This document shows positions 1 to 12,900 of a stretch of DNA of 64,000 nucleotides, in pieces (positions within the stretch are counted from its first letter, which is position 1; the number at the start of each line of letters is the position of its first letter). The stretch is from Bostrychus sinensis. Its lineage: Eukaryota; Chordata; Actinopteri; Gobiiformes; Eleotridae. The position numbers were made by a program, and so were the translations under genes. The notes beneath the pieces were generated by a model that made no database searches, was not told the DNA's origin, and saw nothing but the letters and a program-made list of their open reading frames with translations. The stretch spans positions 1,384,436 through 1,448,435 of the forward strand of contig CM036247.1 in assembly GCA_020698575.1 (NCBI GenBank), in the 5' to 3' direction.

Positions 1-773
1 ACATTAACTGATTGCTGATTGGTCAGAGAATGTTGTCAGTTGTGAGTCACAAAAACAAACCGTCATTTTTAATAGTCCAGACCTCAGCTGAGCACAGCGT
101 ATCTTTTTTGCGAGACCAATGGCTGCTCGTAAAATGACAGCAGTGGAGCTTCGACGAGGTCCGTACCTTTCTCTGCCCTGTGGGTGACGGCCAGTCCAGA
201 GGGAGCTGGACAGAGCGACCCGAACCCTGAGTAAAACACAGAGCAAAGTAATAAAATGCTTTGATTTTGTAAGCATAAAGGCAACATTACTTTGCTCCTT
301 TCCATCACTGTTACAAAGTTACCCTGACTCATTCTCAATCGTTGTCTCTAAGCAGCTCGCAGCTTCTCATCTCCGTCCTGATGTTTCTGAGTGGCTTCCC
401 AAACTTCTCCTCGCTGCTTGTAGCCTTTTCCTGCTCTTTTTTTTGACTTTACAGGGTGACACAAAAAACACAAAACCAGAACAAAGTACAACATTGCCTC
501 CTGAGTCCTCCATTGTCGTTGTTTATGTCGCCCAAATTGAGTAAAACCAAGTAGTGCTGGTTGTAAAGGGCCATAAGTGTCAGCCCTGAGACTTACTGGC
601 CACTGTCCAGGGTGTGCCCCGCCTCAGGCCCATAGTCGCTGGGACAGGCTCTCTCTACCCATGACTGGTGGATAATGAGCTTTGAGCACAGGTGTAGTTA
701 CGAGTCTCCTGGTTTGTCTGAGGATCTGAGTACGCAGCTATTGGAAGATGACAGGTTTTTTTCTTGTCTTTAG
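1..773. other. Intron of the slc4a7-like gene, no exon seen
   Basis: This stretch lies upstream of the first recognisable SLC4 exon. I see no translated similarity to a known family on either strand, only short chance open frames. It ends in a pyrimidine-rich tract and AG (772-773), which is the acceptor of the exon starting at 774. Confidence 0.6.
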
Positions 774-949
774 GATATTTGGCGGCCTGGTGAACGACGT
801 GAAGAGGAAGCTCCCGTTTTTCTGGAGCGACGTGCGGGACTCCCTTGAGCCTGCAGTGTCTGGCCTCTGTGCTGTTCCTGTACTGCGCCTGCATGTCTCC
901 GGTCATCACGTTTGGAGGGCTGCTGGGAGAGGCCACCAAAGGAAACATA
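774..949 (+). CDS. slc4a7: slc4a7 exon (first membrane segments), with +1 frameshift
   Basis: It encodes IFGGLVNDVKRKLPFFWSD then LSLQCLASVLFLYCACMSP and GGLLGEATKGNI. The acceptor AG is at 772-773 and the donor GT at 950-951. Frame 1 holds the first part and frame 2 the second, and the switch falls in the TCCCTTG stretch at 841-847. The exon is 176 nt where the phases of its neighbours require 175. This is a one-base insertion in a C/T run, either a sequencing error or a lesion. Confidence 0.85.
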
Positions 950-3900
950 GTGAGGAGAACCACGAGTCTCGCGTTACTTCAGAGTCCAGAGGGGTGGATG
1001 CTCACGTTTTTGTTTTATCCTACTTCTGTGCAGAGTGCCATAGAGTCTCTGTTTGGGGCGTCTCTCACGGGAATGGCCTACTCTCTGTGCTGCTGGGCAG
1101 CCCCTCACCATCCTGGGCAGCACCGGGCCCATCCTGGTCTTCGAGAAAATCCTCTTCAAGTTCTGCAGGTCAGTCCCAGTCATGCTTTATTTTAACAAAA
1201 CATATCTGTGTGGGTCAGGACTCTCCAACCTTCTCCCTGAGAGCTACTTCTACAAAATTAAAATGTCAGAGAGCTTCTCGTGCTTTGGAACATTCATTCA
1301 TCTTTGTTCGTGTCTTCCTGTTAGCGCTGCAGATACTGGAGCATTACCCAGTAACTATGGGCTTTAGGCAGGGCAGACTCGAGACAGAGGCCATTTAGTC
1401 ACAGAGCTGACACTTTCAACCCAAAGAAAATTTATTTTGTTTTACCTGAACATTTACAAAATTATAGTATTTATAACTCACTCTATTTTGACTAGACTAT
1501 TTTGCATTAAGGCAAAAATATTTAGTTCAGCTGCCTGTGCATTTTGTGTCTGTGTGCAGCAGCTGACTGAACTTGCACCGCAGATCTGACACACACTTTA
1601 CATTTATAAAAAAAAAACTGTCTTCCATTGCCTTGACTCAGTAACCACTGTTCATGAAAATAACAGTTCCTAATAAAGAACTTTTCAGCCTTTTAGCTGC
1701 GGTCATGCTGCTGCCAGGCTCACACAGATGCACAAGGTGCTTTTGTGAAACGATAATGAAGCCGGTGATTGATAAAGCACTTGGGAAGTGGCTGAGATAA
1801 AAACTCCCTTGACCATTTTTTAAAAACACAGGAAGATGTATCAATGCTCAAAAATACGACAAAATACAAAAGAAAAAAAAATCTGAAGTAGAAGCACTTG
1901 GAGAGCATAGACCTCTACAAAGGCACTGATCCTATCTCGCAATTTAAACAGAGCCCGAACCTGGACTCAAACCTTTTATTTCATGTGTAAAGTCCTCATA
2001 TCTCACACTGGTGAAGAATCTAATCATGAGTTGTTTTAGTGAGTGAGGTGAGTGAGGTAAAACTGATCTGGAGCCACACCAACATTCATCATCGTGTCCT
2101 TTCTGACCTTTCTGGAAATGTTTAATCTCTGTACTTGTTAAAACACTCTTAGTTATCGTCACTAAAACTTTCACTCTGGACTAAAACAACCATTTTATTT
2201 CTTTTCCGCTGCCCCTGTTTCCTGAAAAGTGCTTAGTAAGACGTGGTTGATATTAACAAACTGCTAATGAACAGAGCAGTGTTCTGAATCACTATGAATG
2301 ATGGGATTTGGGGTTTTTAATTGGTTTAATCTGGATTGAGGCTAGTTGGACAGGTTTTCTGTGAGAATTTAGGGCTTTCTGTTTTGTAACACTCCATTTT
2401 CAAATCCGTCTAATCCCAGTTGTGCTTTTGACCGCATTGTGTCACACTTTTGAGGAATCAAAGACTGAGAACTTTTAGAGCGTGTAGAGGCACTGCCAGA
2501 GACCAGAGTGGGACACGGTCTGTTGTGTCCCTTTTTAGTCTGCTCTTGATCCTGGTGGTCGTTGTAGACAGAGCGAGCGTTGGTTTTTTGGGTCGTATTC
2601 GAGAATGAAAAACCCTCTGTGCTGTGTTTTTAAACTTGTGTTGTGATTGTATGAACTCTGTTTTTGCTAGAGCTGCATGATATTGGAAAAATATGCAAAA
2701 GCTGCATTAAATATTGCAAAAATGATCTAACCTGTGTTATTTAGATAGGACTTCACAAAAAGTTCAGTTTTATCACTAAACCAGGTCTAAACCAGGACTA
2801 AACCAGGACTAAACCAGGACTAAACCAGGACTAAACCAGGACTAAACCAGGTCTAAACCAGGACTAAACCAGGACTAAACCAGGACTAAACCAGGACTAA
2901 ACCAGGACTAAACCAGGACTAAACAAAAACTAAACCAGGTCTAAACCAGGTCTAAACCAGGTCTAAACCAGGTCTAAACCAGGTCTAAACCACTACTATA
3001 TTTCTGACTGAGCAGAGATAAAACCAGGACCTTTGGAACTTTGGTCCCAACCAGGGGTGAAAGTAAGCAGGTACAGCATAAGATTTAGGGAGGGTACGCA
3101 GTACCGGGTGGAAGGAGATCAGCTGTCGGTCTTTGCAGCTTTAACACACATTAGAAAGCAGCCGCGGAGCCGCGGTCGCTCGTATGAGAGAAAAAAAATC
3201 TGAGGCTAAAGCTTTATCTCATCATATTTGTTTCTGTGTGGTTTTTAGTGGCTTATGATCGCTCCGTGATGTGATTTAATTCACAGAATGTCCCTCTCCC
3301 TCTCATCATTCACTGATTCTCTCGCTTCCTTAAACAAACGCATTGAGCGTGCGCGTCTTAAACCCAACACACACCGGGAGCGCTGCGGCACTTGCGAAGG
3401 CTTTAACATAAACAAGCGGAGTTTAAAATTTGTGTTTTATCTGTGAATAACCGGACAAAGTGATAGAAGTGGCCCAGGCTGTGTGAGGACAGACTGGGCT
3501 GTTGTGTTAGTGAGTTATTAGCGAGTTAGCGACAGAAAGGAGTTTCCCCGTGCTCTGACTGCAGCAGGAGTCGGGAGCTGCTGCCTGTGTCCCCCCGAGC
3601 AGCAGCTACTGTCCCTCAGTGTTTACAGCTGTGTGTCTGTGTCACACGGAGCAGAGAACCATCTTTGTTACTGCAGAAGTACTTTGTTACTGCAGAAGTA
3701 CTTTATTACTGCAGAAGTACGGGGGGGCCATATTTTTTGAGTTGCGTCTGGTGTGTATTGGGCCCCAAACACACTGGCTGCGTTGGGCGCAGCAGCGAGT
3801 GGACTGGTGTCACAGCTGCGTCGCTGCAACGTGAGGTTGTTACACACCGGCTGCAGTGAGCGGCTCGCTGCTGGCAGCTCCTCTACAGAAAAGCATTATG

Positions 3901-6900
3901 CAGAAAAGCAGAAAAGTCAATATGAGAGCACAGCCACATATAACAGACCTATGGTGACTATATTTGAATAAAGAGACGTATGTTTACTCTCTGTAGACTG
4001 GACATTCCAAACACGAGACTTTTTACAGTACAAGTGAAAGTTCTCAGTTCATGGTCCATCAGAGCCAGAAATCCCCCAAACATTCACACAATTCATCAGG
4101 TCTGGGTAATGCTCATTGTAGTTGCCAAAATATAACAATTTATCTTAATTTTGTGTGTATTTTGGGCGAAAAACCACGGCGTGGGTTTGATTTTCTGTTT
4201 GACTGTCCGTCGAGCCTCGCGTGTCTCGCTGCAGTGCGGCTCTGAGCTGAGCTGGGGCTGAAGTGAAAACAGGTTCCTGACGCTGTCACCGCGCTGCAGT
4301 TACAGCCAGTTTGTTTGGGGCCTTGACCTTTATAGGGTATGTTTGATTTGTTGTCAAACCCCATATAAGCCATGTCTATATTTTTTATTTATAGTCAAGA
4401 TTCATTCTCAACCGCGTTCTGCTTTTTCTGCTATTAAAAATATATATGTAGGCGTAATTTGTTATAGTACCAGCATAAGCAAAAATCTACTTTCACCCCT
4501 GGGCCCAACACAGAGGCTGAGGCTTTAATCAGATAACTGTATTTTTATTAGTATTATTTACAGCCCGACTATTTACTGAGCAAATTCTTCAGGGCTTAGC
4601 TAAACTAAACCAGGTTGTACCACACAGCTCTGTGGAGCCGTGGCCACGACCAGGAGCAAATTTTGGGGGAACAAAAAAGTTACTAAATGAAAAGTAATAT
4701 TATTTTACAGTACTTTTGCTTGAGGACTGATTTTTTTTTTTTTCTTTTATGTCTGCAACTAAGGTAATTATTTTCAAACTAAAACCATCTTAATTCAAAA
4801 TAATACAAGACACATTTTCTGTCAGCTTTCATTTTATTTTGTGAGGGTTTTTTTTTTTAAACAGAGGCATGTGGTTGTAGCTTATTTGTACTGAGCTGCT
4901 GTGAACTGGTTTGAGTTTGAGTTTTTGTGTTTGCTGAGCTTTGTGTCCTCACAGTGGGAAGAGCAGGAAGCCGCTGAAGGTGCTGTGGTGGTTGCTGTTG
5001 TCCCAGATCTGAGTCTCGTGCCACAGCGACATCTTGAGCCTGTCTCCCTTCTCCAGCAGCAGGGCGGCGCCGTTGGAGGCCGTGTCGCTGCCGGGGCCCG
5101 ACGGCTGCTCGTGGGCGATGAGCTGGATCTGAGCGTCGTTCTTGTACAGCACCGCGCTCATGGGGTAGTCTGTGGGAGCGTTAGCCGTGAAGCGCACGTA
5201 GTACACGCCGCGGACCGGAGCCGTGAACACACCTGGGGCAGAGAACGTTTAACAGTTTTATACTGGACAGGTTTAGGTCAGGTGTTATGGGATGGTACAG
5301 CGGAGAAGTGACAGGAAATCGTGGATGTGGGGGCTTTATGCTCAGCTCTGTCTCTGATTGGTTGTATGTTTCTCAAATGTAGCTGGTCCTGAAGCAGCTC
5401 TGTGTGTTTTGGTGCTGCCCTGGATTTTGATTGGTTGTGAGTCTGCCCATTTACATTCAAAGGTAACCCTAACCCTTTAATCTGTGTCCATTAGTTCTGC
5501 TCCTGGAAATACAGTTCATAAAATCTCTTTAAAAACTTTGATAACCACTGAGTACATACAAAAAAACTGATTAAGAAATCTCATCAGTTGCCTTCATAAT
5601 ATATTTTTTAAATTGTAATCACATTTGTCCTGCTGCAGACAGTTACAGCTCCACGTTCAAGTCCTACACAAAAACTTGGATTGTACTTTGCTTACAAAGG
5701 TCAGCTCTTACAGCCTGCACTCGAGCCAAATGATAAACCAAGACCAACAGACTTTGCAGTTAACACCTGAGTTTGTTTTAGTGATGAGTTTCAGGGAAAC
5801 TGAACACAGAATGTGAGAATCTGGGATCAGAACAGCTCCATGTGACTCGGGAACTTCACCGAGAGTCCAGAGGTGAATGTGTGCTGTGGGATCACCACTG
5901 ATGAGGCTCTGCTACAGCCAACATGGCAACAAATCCAGGATCTGGCAACTAATGCTGCCCATACAGCGGTGGATTAAATGAGACAAAAAAACTTCAATAT
6001 CTACTCCTCATTTTGTAATCATTTCCACATATTTGATATTTGTATGTTCATCTGCTTTTGTAATATATTTTTTATTGTAAAGAGACTTTATGCACACTCG
6101 CAGAGACCAGGCTCATGACTCTGTGGATGATAAACGAGAGGTTTTTCAGTGGGACGCTCAGGGCGACCTCTGACCTGTCTCTGGGTTGTAGTCCTGTCCG
6201 ACGTTGGTGAGGACGTCTCTGTAGATCAGGTCTTTGTTACCCATCGTTGTTTTCTGAAGACCGTTTCCACCGAGAGACGCAGCAAATGCCACTTTGGGAA
6301 CCTCTGAAGAAACAGACGGCAAAGACAGTCAGAGGGCACAGTCGCCAACAATCGTACTGAAGAAAGATGACTTCAAAATAATATTACTCTAGTAAAAGTC
6401 AAAAGTATTTGGTTATAATCTCATGTAGTACTGAGTAAGTGTTTAGAGTAACGTCTGATTTCTGTTTTAGTTTTGCTGTGACCAGACACAACATATAAAA
6501 TAATGAGACACTTCTGCTGTTTACAAACAAACACCTGAGTCCTGTTACTGCAAAATAATATTAATACAGTAGAAGTAAAAAGTATGTTGTGATAAAACTA
6601 CTCTAAGAAGTACAATGTATTCAAAAGTTAGTCCAGTAAATGTACATGTTACTACACACCTCTGAAAACAGTAATATTGTAGAAAGGCTGAAGAGATTTT
6701 GAACCATGTGAGGTGGTTTTATTAAACCCCATTACAGACTCGGTTAAGTCCTGGTCCTGGTTGAAGACGAGTGGTAATGTTGTCTTACAAACCTGCCATT
6801 GCCTTCAGTTGCTTCTCTGTGGCATTGAGTCTCTCTTCAATATCTGGAAACCAAATATAAATGTGTCAGGGTCATATTCAGCCAACATCTTCATAATGAC

Positions 6901-9900
6901 AGATACAGCTTTGGAAAAAATAAGAGACTACTGCTAAATGGTTTTATGTCTTACAGGCGCAACATGGTGAACTAACACCTGACCTGCTGACAATATTTCT
7001 CCTATTTTCAACATTAAGCTTCTGTTCTTTAGAGCATAACTTTAAAGGAAGTTACAAGACTTCAAAATAAGAGAAATGTGGCAGTGTTTGCAGAACAGAA
7101 AGACACACTTTTAAACAGAACGGTGATAATGTTGTGAGTAAAGAACCTTCATTAATCAGTGTCTGCTGGAATAACCCTGGCTTTTAGAGAACTTTATGCC
7201 ACTGTCTCAGCTGTGCCTGATGCTCTGTGAGCTCATAAAGCAGAGAGAGGTGTAGGGCTGCAACAACTAACCACATTAATCAATTATAACTGATTATTGA
7301 AATAATCACTAATTTAGTAATCGTTACGCACTGACAGAAGGGGTTTTATCATAGACATTATCCACAGAGGCCGCTAACAGCCGCCCGGGCAAATCCAGCC
7401 ATTCATTTTTACTCTGACAACAACTTGTTAAAGTAGGGTTTGTGGTGATTTATTGATTTATTAAATCTTGGCATAAACTCTGTAACTCCTGTCCAGCAGA
7501 ACACACATTCACAAACCATTTAGCTTTGAGCTCACATGCTAATTATGCTAAGTGCTATATTAAATACAATTTCTAAAAGTGCATGCACGTCACTCAGTAA
7601 TGATTTCTAACCAGGCTCTGACATCACACACGTGGTCATGGGTGACATCTGCCAAAACATCTGGATTATTCATAATTTGCGATACTTGACGGCTAATGCT
7701 AATTGCTATAGGAAAAAATACAGTAAACGGGCTACAGAATTCTGAAAGGTTCCTGGACTCGCTTGGCACTGACGTGACGTTAGCTCCAGCAGCCTACGAG
7801 GCGTCTGTGTATTAATGTCTGTGGGTTTTATTATCAACAGAACAGTAAACCCACAGAAACACAATGTGACTTTGAATTAAAAAAAACATCTAAAAGTCTT
7901 CAAATGGCATACTTAAATTTTTGTCTGGTTCAAATTGTGTAAAAAAAAAAAAAAAGTGACTTTTTGTTAGTATTATTGCCAGTTTTTAACAGGAGCAATA
8001 AGACCACAATTTTTTTAACAACTTGCCATTCTTACAGCACCACATCATAACACATCACACTTCACTATCTGATTATTAATCCATTAATTGTGAAGGTAAG
8101 TGACTGATTAATCGATTATCAAAATAATCATTAGCTGCAGCCCTAGTGAGGTGTGAGAAGGAGTTTAACAAACACTGAGGGCAGATTTATCAAGGGTTTG
8201 CTGCTCGCTAAATGAACAAGTCGAGCTAAAAGTGGAGCAAACCCAGGCACAGCTGAAGTTTGCGTCTCTCTCTGGAGCTAAATGAGCACGGCACAGATTT
8301 TGCTCCAGTGACTCAATGAATCTGTAAACTGCTGTTTGATTTACAGTGACAGAGCAGTCTTAAACACTGTCTGCATGAAGTCTCACTGTGTTTATCCCGT
8401 TGCCTCCCAAAGCTCGCTGCAGTGTTTGATTGACAGCTGCTGTGGTTCAAGGCTGCGCTGCGTGGGTTTGATCGAGCGGAGGACATGGAAAATATTTTTT
8501 AAATTGGTATATTTATTTGATCAACATCAGCAGTGCATAGAGGCTACTGATACAGTTTGTGTAATAGTTTGAAGGGTTACTGGCTCTGACAGTGAAGAGG
8601 ACTTTCCTCTCCCTCCACTGTCTCACACAGAGGAGAAATAATCCACGTGACTCTGGTCACAGCCAGAATCACACGAGACATTTAACAAGGATGGACTACG
8701 CAAAGTTAATAGAAGAAAGCAAAATGAAATGATTTTTCCTCAAAGACAGTGAACATATTCCGTCGGCTACAGTCAGTGCTGTAATAAGGCTGGACTCTCA
8801 AACTGACTTTTGCATTGCATCGCTGTAGGAAAGATTCAGTCGGAGCTGAGCAGCGCTGCTCTCGCTGTCGGTGCGTCTGTGCTCACGCAGAATTCTCATT
8901 TACATATCAGATTGCGCAGTTTCCACAAATGATAAACACTATTTTTTTAAGCTGCACTCACAATTTAGCAGCGTCTTAGTAAATCTGGCGGAGAAAGACT
9001 ACACACTCTTCTTTCTTTCCCAGAGCTGTATATTAGAGTGAGTTTGATTAAATGGGACTGGGGAGAGGTCTTACCCAGGTTCCCCTCCTGCAGCTGTTTG
9101 AGTGAAGCCTGAAGCACCTTCACCTCTGAGTCCACGTCGTTCTGAGTTGGAGGCTCGTCCACACTTTAAACAGTCATTAAACAGATAAAACCACAAACAT
9201 GTAGCATTAGGGTCACCTTCAGGAAACTCATTTACAGTCTTTATTCTGATTCTGTTGCTTGGACTGGACTTGGACTCATTTTTAAATGATTTAAACAAAC
9301 AAGGCTGAGGCTAATTTCAAATTCTAAAAACCTTAATTTGTGAACTGTAGTGACACATTTTTTTCAGAGTATTGTAAGTTGTTAGCATGTTGTTAGTGCT
9401 ACTGCTCATTTTCATTAACCCTAGGGCTAAACAATATTAGAGTAATATGCAATAGCTGTGTTAAATATTGCTCCAACAATATGATACAAAGCTCTGGTAA
9501 AACTGGTGCAAATGATAAACTGAGATTAAAACAGGAATACATTTTTAACCAAACTAAAATGAAAGACTTAAACTTTTTCCCCAACAAAGGCAAGAGGCTT
9601 GAAATGAAAACTTATTTTGATGACTGAATGTGTGTAAATCTCAATATTGCCATACATTTGCAATATACTGTGTGGACCTAGACCAGCTATTCCCAAAGTC
9701 AAGAGAGTCCCCCTCCCCCTTAAATTTCCAAAAACCCAACACGGACCCCCAACTATACAACTGCTCTCTATTCAAAAGACTTTGTTTTGTTTTTTCTCCA
9801 TATATTTCCATAAAAACATTACAAAAAACACACTGACCGTTGGCTAAAAAATGTTTTAAAGTAATATTATTAAACAAGTATGTAACTGTAATTCATTTCA

Positions 9901-12900
9901 AACTTAATTTCTTCTTATGTACTAAATATAGACAGCCCCTGGGGGCCCCACTGTAGTACCTTTGCGGACCCCCAGGTAGCCCCGGACCCCACATTGGGAA
10001 CCACTGCCCCAGGGTAAGTTCTAGTTCTTCATAGGTGTAAGACCAAGTAAAGATTTAAGAAGCGGAATCATCTTAAACCACTCTTATTTGAGAAATAAAC
10101 GCTTTGGCTTTGTGCTTTCTAAATCTTTGTGTGGTGTTCCCCAGGGCTCCGTCTTTAGTCCTCACTATTTTAAAGTTGTGCAGTAATTACTAAATAATGT
10201 AATGTTCTACACAAAACATTTCATTCAGAAAAGAATATCTATAAACAGCTGTTCTTGAACAATATTCCTGTATGGCTGTATAAGACAATACTATTGTAGC
10301 AAAACAGTTTGAAGAAAACTGAATTGACGAGCCTTATTTTTATCATTTTAGAGACGATCAATTTAAATCCCTTTGTAACGTCGCAGTATTGTCGCTCCTG
10401 CAGCACTCACAGTGGGAAGAGCAGGAAGCCGCTGAAGGTGCTGTGGTGGTTGCTGTTGTCCCAGATCTGAGTCTCGTGCCACAGCGACATCTTGAGCCTG
10501 TCTCCCTTCTCCAGCAGCAGGGCGGCGCCGTTGGAGGCCGTGTCGCTGCCGGGGCCCGACGGCTGCTCGTGGGCGATGAGCTGGATCTGAGCGTCGTTCT
10601 TGTACAGCACCGCGCTCATGGGGTAGTCTGTGGGAGCGTTAGCCGTGAAGCGCACGTAGTACACGCCGCGGACCGGAGCCGTGAACACACCTGGGGATCA
10701 AAAAATGTCACAAAATATCAAACCAAGCAGAGGCAGAGTGGTTAGCAGCAATCCTGCCTCACACCAACAGCACAAAGCTAACCTGCTGAGCTTTCTAGGG
10801 CTGCAGTCGACCAAAGTTATGTCCAATACAGCGATTAATCGACCGAAATCAACCGAAGGACATCTGGGGGGACTTACCAGAGTCTCATACAAACAAAACA
10901 AGTGACTTCACATTAATGAGGTGATAAAATATGGCTGTTATCTGTAAATTCTACAAACTCAACTGTTTATTTTTGTGAATAAATGTGTGTACCTAATAGT
11001 GTTGTAGCCAAGACCAGTCTTAGTCTTGAGACCAGTCTTTTACAGTCTCGGTCTGGTTTAGATCTCGGCTGCAGCTGTACTCGGTCTTGGTCTCGAACCC
11101 AAGTTCCCAAATCTCAGTCTGAGATCTGGCGGTTTCTGAGATTTTATTTTCCAAACATTAAAAGAAAATGCTGTTCTTTATAATTTTGGAGTAATCCGTT
11201 TTTTAATTAATTAGTTTTCCGCATCAGAGGGTTAGGACAGGGTTAGGACAGGGTTAGGACAGGGTTAGTGCTGGGTTAGGGCAGGGTTAGTGCTGGGTTA
11301 GGACAGGGTTAGGGCAGGGCTAGGACAGGGTTAGTGCTGGGTTAGGGCAGGGTTAGTGCTGGGTTAGGACAGGGTTAGGGCTGGGTTAGGACAGGGTTAG
11401 GACAGGTTTAGGGCAGGGTTAGGGCTGGGTTAGGACAGGGTTAGGGCTGGGTTAGGACAGGGTTAGGGCTGGGTTAGGGCAGGGTTAGGACAGGGTTAGG
11501 ACAGGGTTAGGGCTGGGTTAGGGCAGGGTTAGGACTGGGTTAGGACAGGGTTAGGGCAGGGTTAGTGTTGGGTTAGTGCTGGGTTAGGACAGGGTTAGTG
11601 CTGGGTTAGGACAGGGTTAGTGCTGGGTTAGGACAGGGTTAGTGCTGGGTTAGGACAGGGTTAGGGCTGGGTTAGGACAGGGTTAGTGCTGGGTTAGGAC
11701 AGGGTTAGGGCTGGGTTAGGGCAGGGTTAGTGTTGGGTTAGGCAGGGTTGGCAGGGTTAGTGTTGGGTTAGGGCAGGGTTAGGACAGGGTTAGGGCTGGG
11801 TTAGGACAGGGTTAGTGCTGGGTTAGGACAGGGTTAGGGCTGGGTTAGGACAGGGTTAGTGCTGGGTTAGGACAGGGTTAGGGCTGGGTTAGGACAGGGT
11901 TAGGGCTGGGTTAGGACAGGGTTAGGACAGGGTTAGTGCTGGGTTAGGACAGGGTTAGGGCTGGGTTAGGGCTGGGTTAGGACAGGGTTAGGGCTGGGTT
12001 AGGACAGGGTTAGGGCTGAGTTAGGACAGGGTTAGGGCTGAGTTAGGACAGGGTTAGGGCTGGGTTAGGACAGGGTTAGAGCTGGGTTAGGACAGGGTTA
12101 GGACAGGGTTAGGGCTGGGTTAGTGCTGGGTTAGGACAGGGTTAGTGCTGGGTTAGGGCAGGGTTAGGACAGGGTTAGGGCAGGGTTAGGGCTGGGGGGC
12201 CCTGACTTGTCTTGAACAGGTTTGGAACCACTTCTTTAGATAATTTTTGGTTTTCCTCTGACCTGTCTCTGGGTTGTAGGCCTGTCCCACGTTGGTGAGG
12301 ACGTCTCTGTAGATCAGGGCTTTGTTCCCCATTGTTGTTTTCTGAAGACCGTTTCCACCGAGAGATGCAGCAAACGCCACTTTAGGAACCTCTGAAACAT
12401 AACATTTGAACAGGTTTTATTCACAGTCCTTCAAATTTAAATTAGATTAGACTTTTCTCACCTGTGGCTCTCTTCAGCTCCTTCTCAGGCCATTTTCAGA
12501 CGCTCTGTCATCACTGCAACAGAAAACTCCAATTAACTCAAGCAGTGAAAAATAAGTCTCCCTCCCTAAATCTCTTGTTCAAAAACATATTATATTCATC
12601 TAAAACATGTTTATCATAACACTGTACACATTTAGACCTGACTTAAGAAAGATTAATCTACAACTTGCTTAAAGGCCCGTTTAAGTTTTAAAAAAAAACC
12701 TCTCCTCTCTCTGATATATTCCTCTTTTATTCAGTTCAGTGTCTGTGATCTGTGCGTCTCTTTTCTCTTTTGTGGTGTGAGCTGTTGGAGCCAGCGCTGG
12801 TCTAGACCCAGTTGGCTTTACTGAAACAGAGCAAAGGATCATGGGCTATGTAGTTCCCTGTATTTTTAACCATTCTGCTGCAATATTGTGAGACTTTTAT

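Noticed and set aside
4901..5311. Plus-strand frames of 118-136 codons over the C1q exons (also 10389-10745)
   Set aside because: Shadows of the minus-strand C1q exons; the C1q reading has domain support and splice signals.
11229..12195. True interstitial telomeric sequence
   Set aside because: The period is 11 bp with fixed non-telomeric bases; pure TTAGGG runs are absent.
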